A program made the translations under genes and the position numbers. Positions 16,577-24,934 of a stretch of DNA of 64,000 nt are shown here, one piece after another. The notes beneath the pieces are model-generated. The model did no database searches and was not told the DNA's origin. It was given only the letters and a program-made list of their open reading frames with translations. The stretch covers positions 75,024-139,023 of the forward strand of contig JABSOX010000011.1 of the NCBI GenBank assembly GCA_013215655.1. The letters run 5' to 3'. Source of the stretch: Colwellia sp. (GTDB lineage Bacteria; Pseudomonadota; Gammaproteobacteria; Enterobacterales; Alteromonadaceae). Every line of letters starts with the position of its first letter. The first letter of the stretch is position 1.

Positions 16577-17038
16577 TTAATCTATTTCGACCCGCATTTC
16601 AACAAGGTTTTTCTTAAAACCGACCTTTTCATAAGCGCGAATAGCCGCTTCATTACCATCATAAACGTCTAAAATCATTTCTTTGATATCTTTAGCTTTT
16701 GCCCATAGCGTTAATTCATCGATAATCATTTTATTTATACCTTTCCCCCGAGAGCTAGGATCAACATACATAAAACCAAGATAGGCAAAATGGCTAAACT
16801 TTTTATAAGCTTTAGCGGCTAAAATTTTGGCATAACCTGCACCCACTAATTTTCCATGCTTTTCTGCAACAAGTAGCTTTGCCTTATCACTTATTAATAA
16901 TGCCTCTAAATCATAATAAGTAATATGACCTGCTTTTAAGTTGTCGGCATATGGGCGTTCAGCAGCAATCACCCCTTGTTCAAACTCAAGTAATTGCGAT
17001 AAATCAGAGGATGTTGCAGATCTAATCGTTATTTCCAT
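16577..17038 (-). CDS. GNAT-family N-acetyltransferase
   Basis: About 153 residues of the acetyl-CoA-dependent GNAT fold. The CoA-binding motif A is MYVDPSSRGKGINKMIIDEL, and the C-terminal YEKVGFKK is the usual strand 6-7 region. I preferred the internal ATG at 17038 (AAGAAG eight bases upstream) over ATG 17059, which would add seven residues. The acceptor substrate is unknown. It stands alone, convergent with the azoreductase gene. Confidence 0.85.
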   Translation of the reverse strand: MEITIRSATSSDLSQLLEFEQGVIAAERPYADNLKAGHITYYDLEALLISDKAKLLVAEKHGKLVGAGYAKILAAKAYKKFSHFAYLGFMYVDPSSRGKGINKMIIDELTLWAKAKDIKEMILDVYDGNEAAIRAYEKVGFKKNLVEMRVEID

Positions 17039-17229
17039 AATCGTAGCTTCTTTAGTCATTATTTATTTAATATCTCATCGTCATTTTCAAAGTTTGTTTC
17101 TTATAACAAACAGATGATTTAAACACTACCAGAACACCTTGGTCATTTCACACTCATTTCACAACACTTAGTTTAAATTTATCTGACAAACGTTACCTCA
17201 AGTATAAAAAATTACTGGAGTTTTAAACT

Positions 17230-18474
17230 ATGACAATTAAATTTCGAACATTGATCATCTCTTTATCCCTTATTACATTAATGATTAGTGGCTGTAATGT
17301 CGTAAACATTCTTAAACTAAGAAATGCTAATAATGATGTTGAGCCGATCTGGAGTCATTCTGACAGTAAATTTGCCATTGATACCGACTATATTGGTGAA
17401 AAAGTCTTCATCTATGGGACTATAAATGGTGTAGACGGATTTAAGTTTATGATTGATAGCGGTGCTTCTTTTACTTACTTACTGGATACACCAAAAGTTA
17501 TTGCTTTAAATTTACCTCAAGGTTATGAGTTAAATTTGGCTGGTTGGGGAGATGAACAAGATTCCTTAGGTCATCAAACCAGTATGAAATCTTTAAAGTT
17601 TGGTGGACTTGAGGTCAATGATTTTCAAGGAGCTTTCCTCAGAATGAGTAAAACTCGCTACTTTGAAAGTGCTGATGAACTCATTTACGACGGTATTATT
17701 GGTCATGACTTATTACGTCACTTTGTGTGGACGTTTGATAAAAAAGCCAATCAAGTCAGTGTCGCCAATAAACCTCACATTCCACAGGGTGAAACCACGG
17801 CACTACCTTTCGATACTTTTATGACCAAAATTAGTATTGAGGGAAATATCGATTTTGGTAACGGTCACCAAATAGAACATGAATTTATTATTGATACTGG
17901 CAGCCGTCATTATTTTAAATTGAGTTCCGAGTACCCTAAAGCGAATGATGTAAAATTACCCAATGGCCAAGTTACTGCTGCAGATTTTGGTTTAAGTGGC
18001 AAAGCAGAACATCAACGTGTCACATTACCAAAAATTACCCTTGGTGATATCCTGATAAAGAACATCAAAACGAATATCATTGAAAATGATGACGAAGACG
18101 ATTATTGGGTTATCGGCAACGCAACACTTAATCAATTTATAACCACCATAGATTATCAAACTAGCCAGATTTATTTGCAGACCTATCAGCAACAAGCTTT
18201 TAAATCTCGATATAATCTTTTTGGTTTAGAGGTAAGGAAGCTACTTTCAGGTAATTTTTTAATCCGTTACGTGATGCCTGACTTACCTGCCATGGCATCA
18301 GGATTTAAGGTTGGCGATATTATTACTCAAGTAAATGGCATCAATGCAAAAGATATTTCCAAGGATAAATGGTTGTCACTAAGCGCAACGCCAGGTGAAT
18401 ATGAAATTTGTCGACAGTCTTTACCTTGTATAAAGTTACAATCTCAGCACATTGATGGCTATTCAAATTTGTAG
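17230..18474 (+). CDS. retropepsin-like aspartyl protease lipoprotein with C-terminal PDZ domain
   Basis: 414 residues, exported and probably lipid-anchored (signal with ISGC at Cys22). It contains two aspartyl-protease half-sites in one chain: MIDSGAS (Asp76) and IIDTGSR (Asp222), each followed by a hydrophobic-hydrophobic-Gly element (IIGHDLL and WVIGNATL). That implies an internally duplicated, pepsin-like arrangement within one polypeptide. Residues about 345-405 form a PDZ-like domain (MASGFKVGDIITQVNG). Likely acts on misfolded or tagged envelope proteins; substrate unknown. It is monocistronic, with its promoter in 17060-17229. Confidence 0.85.
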   Translation: MTIKFRTLIISLSLITLMISGCNVVNILKLRNANNDVEPIWSHSDSKFAIDTDYIGEKVFIYGTINGVDGFKFMIDSGASFTYLLDTPKVIALNLPQGYELNLAGWGDEQDSLGHQTSMKSLKFGGLEVNDFQGAFLRMSKTRYFESADELIYDGIIGHDLLRHFVWTFDKKANQVSVANKPHIPQGETTALPFDTFMTKISIEGNIDFGNGHQIEHEFIIDTGSRHYFKLSSEYPKANDVKLPNGQVTAADFGLSGKAEHQRVTLPKITLGDILIKNIKTNIIENDDEDDYWVIGNATLNQFITTIDYQTSQIYLQTYQQQAFKSRYNLFGLEVRKLLSGNFLIRYVMPDLPAMASGFKVGDIITQVNGINAKDISKDKWLSLSATPGEYEICRQSLPCIKLQSQHIDGYSNL

Positions 18475-18585
18475 TCACTAAAAAATAGTCGTGGAGCTAT
18501 AATTATTCATTTATGAATGCTCTACCCTGCTTTTTTATCTTAACCTAGACGTGTTTTTGGAAAACCCAAGAGACTTTTTTCACCA

Positions 18586-18743
18586 CAGGCTGTGTGAAAA
18601 CTCCCAGCGTAAAATTTTTATGCGACGCTACGTAAATTAACAGGTGGATTGGCATCAAACGTACTACAGAATTTGATCTACAGAGCCTTTTTTCGTTGAT
18701 ATAATTCAATTACGCAAGTTCAAAATAGTTTTCACACAGCCTG
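18586..18743. mobile_element. Non-autonomous inverted-repeat element (MITE-like or IS remnant)
   Basis: A perfect 17-bp inverted repeat, CAGGCTGTGTGAAAACT at 18586-18602 and its complement at 18727-18743, bounds 158 bp with no reading frame. The GGCTGTGTGAAAAC-type end is common at termini of bacterial insertion sequences. It lies in a 454-bp gene-free gap, just before a GC-rich gene of foreign composition. No clear target duplication was found. Confidence 0.6.
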
Positions 18744-18928
18744 GCCATAAAGAAGACGTTAGCTTATGAGTTCCTAACGGCTACATTGTGGACATCGGGT
18801 ATATACGTCAAACAATCATTCGAAATAGGTTTTGTATCGATAACGTCTCACTCTGCGCTAAATATCCGTTGCAGCGAAACGTTATACTTTTTCTCTGTCG
18901 CATTTCAATGCTTGATTGCAGCATGCAT

Positions 18929-19384
18929 TTACTTGGGGCCTGTTTTCGAGTTTGCTAAAAGCGCAAGCCCGCTTAGTGTTACCAGGAAGGCTTCGGTCAG
19001 CATACCCGACTGGATGTCCGCATTCGGCAGACCATCCATAGCCACCCCTACCAAGCGACCGGTTAAGTAGAAGCCAAAGCAGAAAGTGAGTCCTATAAGA
19101 GCCTGAGAACGAAGCTCTTTGCGCCAGAGAGCCAGCCATGCCAGCAGTCCGAACCCCATGTTTAACGCGTGGTTTCCACGCAACTCATTGAGTAGGGATA
19201 TGTCTGTAGCGTCCACGGTCATCCCCAGCAGGGCCATAGACGATACCGGAGAGACCACTCGCCAGCTTCCAAAGACTGCGAGGATCGTCCCGCCAACACA
19301 CAATGCAAGTAAAGGTAAAAATCGCACAAGCACATTTGCCATTCTAAAGCCTACCCCTCTCTCTGGTTTACTTTTGTTTTCCAT
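18929..19384 (-). CDS. DUF4345-like small integral membrane protein, GC-rich
   Basis: 151 residues with four predicted membrane helices: a short basic N-terminus, then helices near 20-45, 70-90, 95-115 and 130-147. LRGNHALNMGFG between the first two helices fits the DUF4345 family, whose function is unknown. ATG 19384 has AAGG nine bases upstream. Its composition is strikingly GC-rich (36 of 60 bases at 18961-19020) compared with the AT-rich genes around it, so it was probably acquired from another lineage. An IS-like remnant lies just downstream. Confidence 0.75.
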   Translation of the reverse strand: MENKSKPERGVGFRMANVLVRFLPLLALCVGGTILAVFGSWRVVSPVSSMALLGMTVDATDISLLNELRGNHALNMGFGLLAWLALWRKELRSQALIGLTFCFGFYLTGRLVGVAMDGLPNADIQSGMLTEAFLVTLSGLALLANSKTGPK

Positions 19385-19437
19385 TTGTATTCACCTTTCT
19401 CTTATGTAGTTTTGCTAGTTTCTCGGTAATAGATGAC

Positions 19438-19468
19438 CTACCATTATCTAGTTTATAGATAATGGTAG
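19438..19468. repeat. Perfect 13-bp inverted repeat upstream of the DUF4345 gene
   Basis: CTACCATTATCTA (19438-19450) and its complement (19456-19468) with a five-base loop. It lies 54 bases upstream of the minus-strand DUF4345 start, so it could be an operator. A TTTTAGTTATTTT run on the plus side also makes it a terminator candidate in that direction. Confidence 0.5.
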
Positions 19469-19544
19469 TTTTAGTTATTTTATTCACAATTAAAATCAAA
19501 CTTCCGCAATTAGTTTAAAATAGCTGATATTACAGTTAAATTTG

Positions 19545-19563
19545 TAAGGCTAACTTCTACCAT
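19545..19563 (+). repeat. 19-bp direct repeat, left copy
   Basis: TAAGGCTAACTTCTACCAT matches 17 of 19 bases of the copy at 21453-21471. The two copies bracket the DUF4336/TetR pair. Confidence 0.5.
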
Positions 19564-19658
19564 AAACGAGACATTTTTGGGACACCAAAAAGCAGCGTCA
19601 AATAACTGTTTTATAAGACTGTAGACCTCGCAAGCATTATCTTTCCAAAGATAGCTTT

Positions 19659-20378
19659 TTATCCGAACATTTTTTTAAATGATTTTTCTACTCTAGCATG
19701 CGCATTTTTGGCAACGAAAGTACCGTGGGCGCTTAATAGCTGATCAAAATTAAGGTTCAACAAACTTTCAAATTCAGCTCTTGTCTTACCTCGATCTACA
19801 ACCGCCAGTTTCATCCACATTTTACTGATAAGCGTTTCTTTGCTAAAACCTATTAGAGGCAATATGCGCCGAGACAACAAATTAGTGTGAGGCATATGCG
19901 GGAATTCGGCATAGCTTTGAATTGCGTCACAAGTTAAAAGTATACCTATTGAACGCTCCAGTAATATTACGCCTTCTGGTTCGTTCAAATGATTAAAAGC
20001 AAAGAGTTTAGCATTAGAAAAAGGCAGTATTCCACCATCAGACAATCCATATTTAATGGCGGGGGTAGTGTATGTGGTTCCACCTTTAAAGGACCAAAAA
20101 TCAGCATTGTAACAATCTACATAAAACGGATCATCCATACCGTGCCCTGGACCAAGGCGAAGCACATGAGCTATCTTTCCAAGCTTTTCCAAAGCCACAA
20201 GACCTGCTTCATCCATACGGACAGGATTAATAAGAGTCAATTGGCCATTATCTCGCACAATTGTCATGTTACGAGTAAACCGCACGACGGCATTAGGTTT
20301 CACACAGCCATGAACAACATATAAGTTTTCTGCAATTTGTTTTGGTAAGTCGTGGGGTAGGACGTCAGGATAATTCAT
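19659..20378 (-). CDS. DUF4336-like metallo-beta-lactamase-fold protein with degenerate metal site
   Basis: 239 residues. ATG 20378 with GAGG seven bases upstream was preferred to the TTG at 20390. The layout follows MBL-fold DUF4336 proteins: ENLYVVHGCV at the start, TLINPVRMDEAGLVALEKLG, then LGPGHGMDDPFYVD where the HxHxDH motif would lie, LLTCDAIQSY and LSAHG later. The canonical His cluster is incomplete, so hydrolase activity is doubtful. It is divergent from a TetR gene with a repeat array between them, which suggests repression by that TetR. Specific role unknown. Confidence 0.75.
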   Translation of the reverse strand: MNYPDVLPHDLPKQIAENLYVVHGCVKPNAVVRFTRNMTIVRDNGQLTLINPVRMDEAGLVALEKLGKIAHVLRLGPGHGMDDPFYVDCYNADFWSFKGGTTYTTPAIKYGLSDGGILPFSNAKLFAFNHLNEPEGVILLERSIGILLTCDAIQSYAEFPHMPHTNLLSRRILPLIGFSKETLISKMWMKLAVVDRGKTRAEFESLLNLNFDQLLSAHGTFVAKNAHARVEKSFKKMFG

Positions 20379-20488
20379 AAGTAGCCTCAAAATTTTCTCA
20401 ATTAATTAAATTGTTTGTAGTTTTAAATATTTACCACCTAAGTAGTTTGCTATTTCATTTAGTTAAGAAATGCATTATGGAATATATA

Positions 20489-20530
20489 TTTCCGGAAAGC
20501 AACATTTCCGGTAATAATGATTTCCGGAAT
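20489..20530. promoter_or_regulatory. Three operator-like repeats with exact 16-bp period
   Basis: TTTCCGGAAA (20489-20498, perfect palindrome), TTTCCGGTAA (20505-20514) and TTTCCGGAAT (20521-20530) begin exactly 16 bases apart. They fill the 195-bp spacer between the DUF4336 and TetR genes, the place expected for a TetR operator controlling both. Confidence 0.7.
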
Positions 20531-20573
20531 GAGCAATTACCACTTATGGTTTTCTCAATAAAAAATTTCTGTT

Positions 20574-21161
20574 ATGGTTGCGGCTATGAAAGAAGACAAA
20601 TATAAACGTCCAATTAAAATCAGAGGACGAAAACGTGATGAAAGCCGAACTGATTCAATTCTTCAAGCCACAATAAGTTTGTTGCTTGAGGTAGGTTTTG
20701 ATAAGTTCCGAGTCCAAGATGTCGCAGAGCGTGCTGGTTCTGGCACGGGTGCTATTTATCGACGATGGCCAAAAAAAGAAAGTTTAATTGCAGAAGCGAT
20801 CAGGTATATGCCTGTCACTGAAGTCAATATTACAGATGATCCCATTGCTGATTTAAGAACGCTCATTAACTCTCAATGTAACTCTGCGTTTAAAAAACCT
20901 GATCTTGTGCCTGGGCTTATTGCAGCAATGCGTGCCGATACTGGGATTGAAGAAGCTGTGAAGGCAGGCTACAGTTTGGAGCATTATAGAAGTGCAATTG
21001 TTCGTATTGTAGGAGACGACCATCCACAGCTTGATTTGCTTACAGATCTCACCCCAGCAATTACTTTATACAGGGCTTCATTTACACCCGAAGAGATAGA
21101 ACCTGAAGTAATGACTGACAAAATTGTCTCACTAATAATGTCTTTCGCTAAGCAACCTTAG
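20574..21161 (+). CDS. TetR-family transcriptional regulator
   Basis: 195 residues. The N-terminal helix-turn-helix is clear (RVQDVAERAGSGTGAIYRRW, residues about 47-66), preceded by a basic arm (KIRGRKRDESR). The ligand-binding half is all-helical, of the TetR_C type found in MBL- or monooxygenase-linked regulators. The start is ATG 20574; ATG 20586 is an alternative. It is divergent from the DUF4336 gene and downstream of the three CCGG-centred repeats, so autoregulation is probable. Ligand unknown. Confidence 0.88.
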   Translation: MVAAMKEDKYKRPIKIRGRKRDESRTDSILQATISLLLEVGFDKFRVQDVAERAGSGTGAIYRRWPKKESLIAEAIRYMPVTEVNITDDPIADLRTLINSQCNSAFKKPDLVPGLIAAMRADTGIEEAVKAGYSLEHYRSAIVRIVGDDHPQLDLLTDLTPAITLYRASFTPEEIEPEVMTDKIVSLIMSFAKQP

Positions 21162-21596
21162 TCATAATCGTAGTTCCTTTCATGCCTTTGATTATTTAAC
21201 GTTAATTGATAGCACTTATGCTTTGTCTTTCAAATACTTATATCCGCTTATGTATCAATAACGCTCCTAAATCTTAGTAGTTTTAGCTAATAGATTTAGT
21301 TAGTCTTTTGGTAAGATTTATCATGTTACGTAAGAATATTTATCTCTGCTTGTCGGAAGAGTTGCCCTTAGTAAAACAAGTGCTAATGTCTCTAATGCGC
21401 ACAAAGACGTCTTTAGTTGTATATTGTTTTTGAGTGATTATTTATAACAATATAAGGCTAACTTTTGCCATTCAGTGATCATTAAAAAACTATTTTCATG
21501 ATTTGATTAGCTTCAAAAAATCAGTATAAAACTTAATTACTCTACTATCTCACAAGTGTAATTAATGAGCTTTCATCAAATTCTACTTACCGAACA
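21162..21596. other. Gene-free gap between convergent TetR and kinase genes
   Basis: AT-rich, with no reading frame, RNA gene or strong hairpin that I could support, apart from the right copy of the 19-bp direct repeat. Confidence 0.6.
21453..21471 (+). repeat. 19-bp direct repeat, right copy
   Basis: TAAGGCTAACTTTTGCCAT, differing from the copy at 19545-19563 at two positions. It marks the right side of the DUF4336/TetR segment. Confidence 0.5.
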
Positions 21597-22904
21597 CTAT
21601 TCACTAAACGAAACAGAAATAGTTGTGCCCTGTTCACTAACCACAGACAATATCCAGCCTTGGTGTTCACACAAACGCTTTACAATAGACAGACCAAAAC
21701 CATAACCGGTACTTTGACTGCCTTTAACCGAAGGTTCCGTCACCCTAGTAGATATATTCTGCTCTATACCGGTGCCTGTATCTGCGATGATTAATTGCTG
21801 ATCAATAAAGCTGACTTTTACTGTGCCCGACTCGGTATATTGAAAAGCATTGCTTAGCAGGTTATCTAACAATACTTTGAGCATACCCGGCTGGGCGAAA
21901 ACCTGTGTATTGCAATTATCATCAACCAATACTTCAACCTCTTTCCCATTAAGTAAATGACTATGCGTTATTATTGATAACTCAATGATGGGCAGTAATT
22001 TTACCAATTCCTTTTTAACCGATGTTTGCTCTTCTCTCGCTAACATTAACAAAGTCGTTACGGTTTGTTCCATTTGCATACTGGCATCAGCAATACGGTT
22101 AACGATGTTCTGTGCTTTGTCTGTTGTTATGCCATTTTCTTGCTTTAGCTCTTGGTAGACTTCAACCGCATTTTTTATCACCGCCACTGGTGTTCTTAAT
22201 TCATGGCTAACATCACGGGTGAAACACTTTTCTCGTTTCAAGGCTTGATTAATCCGCCGCATCGTATCTTCTAGAGTATGAGCTAATATGCCAATTTCAT
22301 TATTGGGGAATTGCTCAGCAAAACGCTCTGGGATATTTTCAGGCGCTACGCCATCAACTAAATCGGCTAGCTGTTTTAATGGTTTTGCCGTTTTCCGCCC
22401 CAACATCCAAGCAATCATAAAAGCGACAAAGACTAAAAACCCTCCAATTATGAGCATAAATTTAAGCACGCCTCCAACAATGGGACGTACTAACAACATT
22501 TGGCTAACTTCTGCAACTAGGTAGGTATTTTGGTACTCAGGTAAACGAAATAAATGATAATGCCGTCCTTGTTCACCATAAAATTCTTTATGCTGTGGCT
22601 TAGCAATAAATTGTGATCTCAGATCATCAGGTAAATCTTGTGTTGAAAAATAAAGCTCCATATAAGAATTTCGTGCCATCGGCCACTGTGCTGATTTTTG
22701 ATATCCAGCACGTAAATAATTCGCTTCACGTTCAACTTCTCGCTCAATAAAACTGTCTTCTAACATGTATAAGAGCGTAAAACAAAACATGCCATAGATA
22801 GCGGATAATACTAAAGTAAAAATACAAAATTGAGCGACTATACGCCGACTTAAACTATGAAATTTTATCGAATTAGCTTTCACTTTTGTCACCCTTTTCA
22901 TCAT
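21597..22904 (-). CDS. two-component sensor histidine kinase
   Basis: Inner-membrane sensor kinase, about 436 residues: membrane helix near 20-45, a roughly 100-residue periplasmic domain, a second helix near 140-165, HAMP (GRKTAKPLKQLADLVDG), HisKA with phospho-acceptor His in FTRDVSHELRTPVAVI, then the ATPase domain with N-box LDNLLSNAFQYT, G1 ADTGTGI and G2 GYGFGLSIV. Start ATG 22904 (or 22901), overlapping the response regulator gene by 32 bp, so the pair is co-translated. The signal is unknown. The downstream neighbour on the right, a DJ-1 and ABC cluster on the same strand, could be its target. Confidence 0.92.
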   Translation of the reverse strand: MMKRVTKVKANSIKFHSLSRRIVAQFCIFTLVLSAIYGMFCFTLLYMLEDSFIEREVEREANYLRAGYQKSAQWPMARNSYMELYFSTQDLPDDLRSQFIAKPQHKEFYGEQGRHYHLFRLPEYQNTYLVAEVSQMLLVRPIVGGVLKFMLIIGGFLVFVAFMIAWMLGRKTAKPLKQLADLVDGVAPENIPERFAEQFPNNEIGILAHTLEDTMRRINQALKREKCFTRDVSHELRTPVAVIKNAVEVYQELKQENGITTDKAQNIVNRIADASMQMEQTVTTLLMLAREEQTSVKKELVKLLPIIELSIITHSHLLNGKEVEVLVDDNCNTQVFAQPGMLKVLLDNLLSNAFQYTESGTVKVSFIDQQLIIADTGTGIEQNISTRVTEPSVKGSQSTGYGFGLSIVKRLCEHQGWILSVVSEQGTTISVSFSE

Positions 22905-23601
22905 TATTCTCTTTAATAACGAGAGAAAAACCAACGCCATGAACCGTTTTTAAAAGAGGAAAAGCAAAAGGCTTATCCAGCACACCACGTAACTGGTAGA
23001 TATGTGAACGCATAGCATCAGACTCTGTCGGTTCATCACCCCATAACTTTTGTGATAATTGTGAACGACTGACAACTTGCGGATAAGCCTCAACTAAGAC
23101 CGTTAATATACGAAACCCCATAGCATGTAAATTTAGTAACTGGCCATCACGGCTGACTTGTTTTCTTTTTCGGTCAAGTGTCAGAGGTCCCAATGTTATG
23201 GTGTTATTGGTTTGCAATAAATAACGTCGAGACAAAGCTATACATCGCACTTCAAGCTCTTGTAATGAAAAGGGTTTTGTTAAATAATCATCTGTTCCCA
23301 CGGTAAAACCAGAGACTTTATCTTCAATGCTGTCGCGCGCGGTAAGCATCAATATCGGAATATGCCTATTTGATTTTTCTCGTAATTGCTGACAAACATC
23401 GAGACCATCCAAAACAGGCAAGTTCAAATCAAGAATGATCAGGTCATAATGATTTTCTAAAGCGAGGTCTAGCCCCTGCTGTCCTTGATTGGCAAAATCA
23501 AATACATGCCCTTTTGCTTCCATATAATCGGAGATATTACGAACAATATTAAGCTGGTCTTCAACCAATAATATGTAAAGTGATGTACTCTGCTTTGTCA
23601 T
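22873..23601 (-). CDS. OmpR/PhoB-family response regulator
   Basis: 242 residues: receiver with acidic E14/D15, phospho-acceptor D58 in LIILDLNLPVLDG, and Lys in TDDYLTKPF; then a winged-helix DNA-binding domain ending in KTVHGVGFSLV. It resembles QseB/PmrA-type regulators. The C-terminal tail is acidic and polar (about 15 residues) and overlaps the kinase start. First gene of the kinase operon. A terminator-like hairpin separates it from the DJ-1 gene upstream. Confidence 0.93.
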   Translation of the reverse strand: MTKQSTSLYILLVEDQLNIVRNISDYMEAKGHVFDFANQGQQGLDLALENHYDLIILDLNLPVLDGLDVCQQLREKSNRHIPILMLTARDSIEDKVSGFTVGTDDYLTKPFSLQELEVRCIALSRRYLLQTNNTITLGPLTLDRKRKQVSRDGQLLNLHAMGFRILTVLVEAYPQVVSRSQLSQKLWGDEPTESDAMRSHIYQLRGVLDKPFAFPLLKTVHGVGFSLVIKENNDEKGDKSES

Positions 23602-23623
23602 GACATTTACCTAATACAAAATG

Positions 23624-23649
23624 AAAAGCTTCAACATTTCTATTGAAGC
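23624..23649 (-). terminator. Terminator of the DJ-1/PfpI gene on the minus strand
   Basis: Stem GCTTCAA (23628-23634) / TTGAAGC (23643-23649), read on the minus strand into TTTT. It is 35 bases past the DJ-1 stop codon. Confidence 0.55.
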
Positions 23650-23683
23650 CTTAATTCATTTATAAAACAGCTTTTATAAACAA

Positions 23684-24805
23684 TTACAGGGTTTTTAACA
23701 TATCCAACGCGGGTTTGTAATCAGGTTTTGTTATTAGTAATTGATTTAAAGTGTTTTTGGCATTATTTTCCTGACCCAATTTATGCTGCGTTTTGGCAAT
23801 TTGCATATCTAACATTGGATTATTAATTGCTTTTTGTGCAACTGTCATCAACGTAAGGGCATTTTCAAAATGTTTATCCGTTTCAGCCGTTTTTAGATAA
23901 TAAAAGCCATACATACCCACTAAGGAGATATGATATTGATCTTGCTCATCGGTTAATAATTTAACCACCGATGTGTCACCCGCTAAAAATTTAGCGACCA
24001 CAGCCATAGTTTTATCTTCAATGCCTTGCTTGGTAATAACAGGAATTAATCCCAAGCTTTTTACTAATTCTGTTGCTACACCTACGGTTGATGTTGGATT
24101 TTGTCCGGTAATAAGTCGGTCATCAACGGCTACATGGCTTAACATAATCTCGCTTGATTGAAACTTAGCGCCACGTTCAATTAACTTATCTTCTAGCATA
24201 AATTCGAAACTACTCAGCCATTTTTTACCAAACAAGTTTTCTTCTTTATTGGTAAAACCATTAATCTTTTTATTGGCAATCAAATAGCTACCATCGTTAA
24301 GTTTCACATCAACTAAAGCTGCAGGTCCATGACAAACGGCAGCAACACTACCTTGCTGTTGATAAATATCAGCGATAAGCCTTTGAAGCGCTTTATCTTT
24401 TGGTAAATCAAACATTGCACCTTTACCACCAACAACAAAAACTGCGTCATAAGCTTTAGCATCAACTTTACTTGTTGCAATAGTATTGTTTAGCTTTACC
24501 ATAATGGCTTGATCCGCTAATACTTTGGCATTATAGGGTTTGCTGGGATCATATTTATCTGCCTGAACTTCCCCACCTTTTGGACTAGCAATATCAACAG
24601 TAATGCCATTGGCTTTAAAAACAGAATAGGCTTTAGAAAATTCATCAAATTCATAACCAGGCCTTTCTTCACCTTGCTGCTGACCATAACCACTGACCAC
24701 CATCAAAACTTTTTTAGTCACTGTTGTTGCACTAACCTGCACCGAGATCACGACCAAGGTTATTAACGTTATAAATTTATGTTTCATTTGTTTTAGATAA
24801 GTCAT
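23684..24805 (-). CDS. secreted DJ-1/PfpI-family protein with C-terminal helical repeats
   Basis: 373 residues from ATG 24805 (AGGAG eight bases upstream). Signal peptide, then a DJ-1/PfpI domain (about 30-245): VSGYGQ, SPKGGEV, VVGGKGAMFDL, and the nucleophile elbow AVCHGPAAL with Cys158-His159 and a partner Glu in GYEFDEF. This Hsp31-like layout fits glyoxalase, chaperone or protease-like roles. Residues about 290-373 are helical, TPR-like (ALTLMTVAQKAINNPMLDMQIAKTQ). The export signal is unusual, since most family members are cytoplasmic. A second DJ-1 gene lies at the other end of this cluster. Substrate unknown. Confidence 0.85.
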   Translation of the reverse strand: MTYLKQMKHKFITLITLVVISVQVSATTVTKKVLMVVSGYGQQQGEERPGYEFDEFSKAYSVFKANGITVDIASPKGGEVQADKYDPSKPYNAKVLADQAIMVKLNNTIATSKVDAKAYDAVFVVGGKGAMFDLPKDKALQRLIADIYQQQGSVAAVCHGPAALVDVKLNDGSYLIANKKINGFTNKEENLFGKKWLSSFEFMLEDKLIERGAKFQSSEIMLSHVAVDDRLITGQNPTSTVGVATELVKSLGLIPVITKQGIEDKTMAVVAKFLAGDTSVVKLLTDEQDQYHISLVGMYGFYYLKTAETDKHFENALTLMTVAQKAINNPMLDMQIAKTQHKLGQENNAKNTLNQLLITKPDYKPALDMLKTL

Positions 24806-24934
24806 ATACATTTCTCCTAAGAATTAAAGTGATAATGACAAATGGGCTGTGAAACAAATGTGAAAAAACCAATAAACCTTTTTGTCGATCCTCGCTGCGC
24901 TCGTATCGGCCTACAACCCATGCCTTAGCTAAGG

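Noticed and set aside
18786-19409. Plus-strand reading frames opposite the DUF4345 gene
   Set aside because: They are open only because of the high GC content; the minus-strand frame has the ribosome site and four membrane helices.
19659-20378. DUF4336 protein as an active metallo-hydrolase
   Set aside because: The HxHxDH metal motif is incomplete, so catalysis cannot be claimed.
24881-24934. Palindromes near GCTGCGCTCG and CCTTAGCTAAGG as a mobile element
   Set aside because: Too short and imperfect apart from the 12-bp palindrome; noted only with the permease gene.
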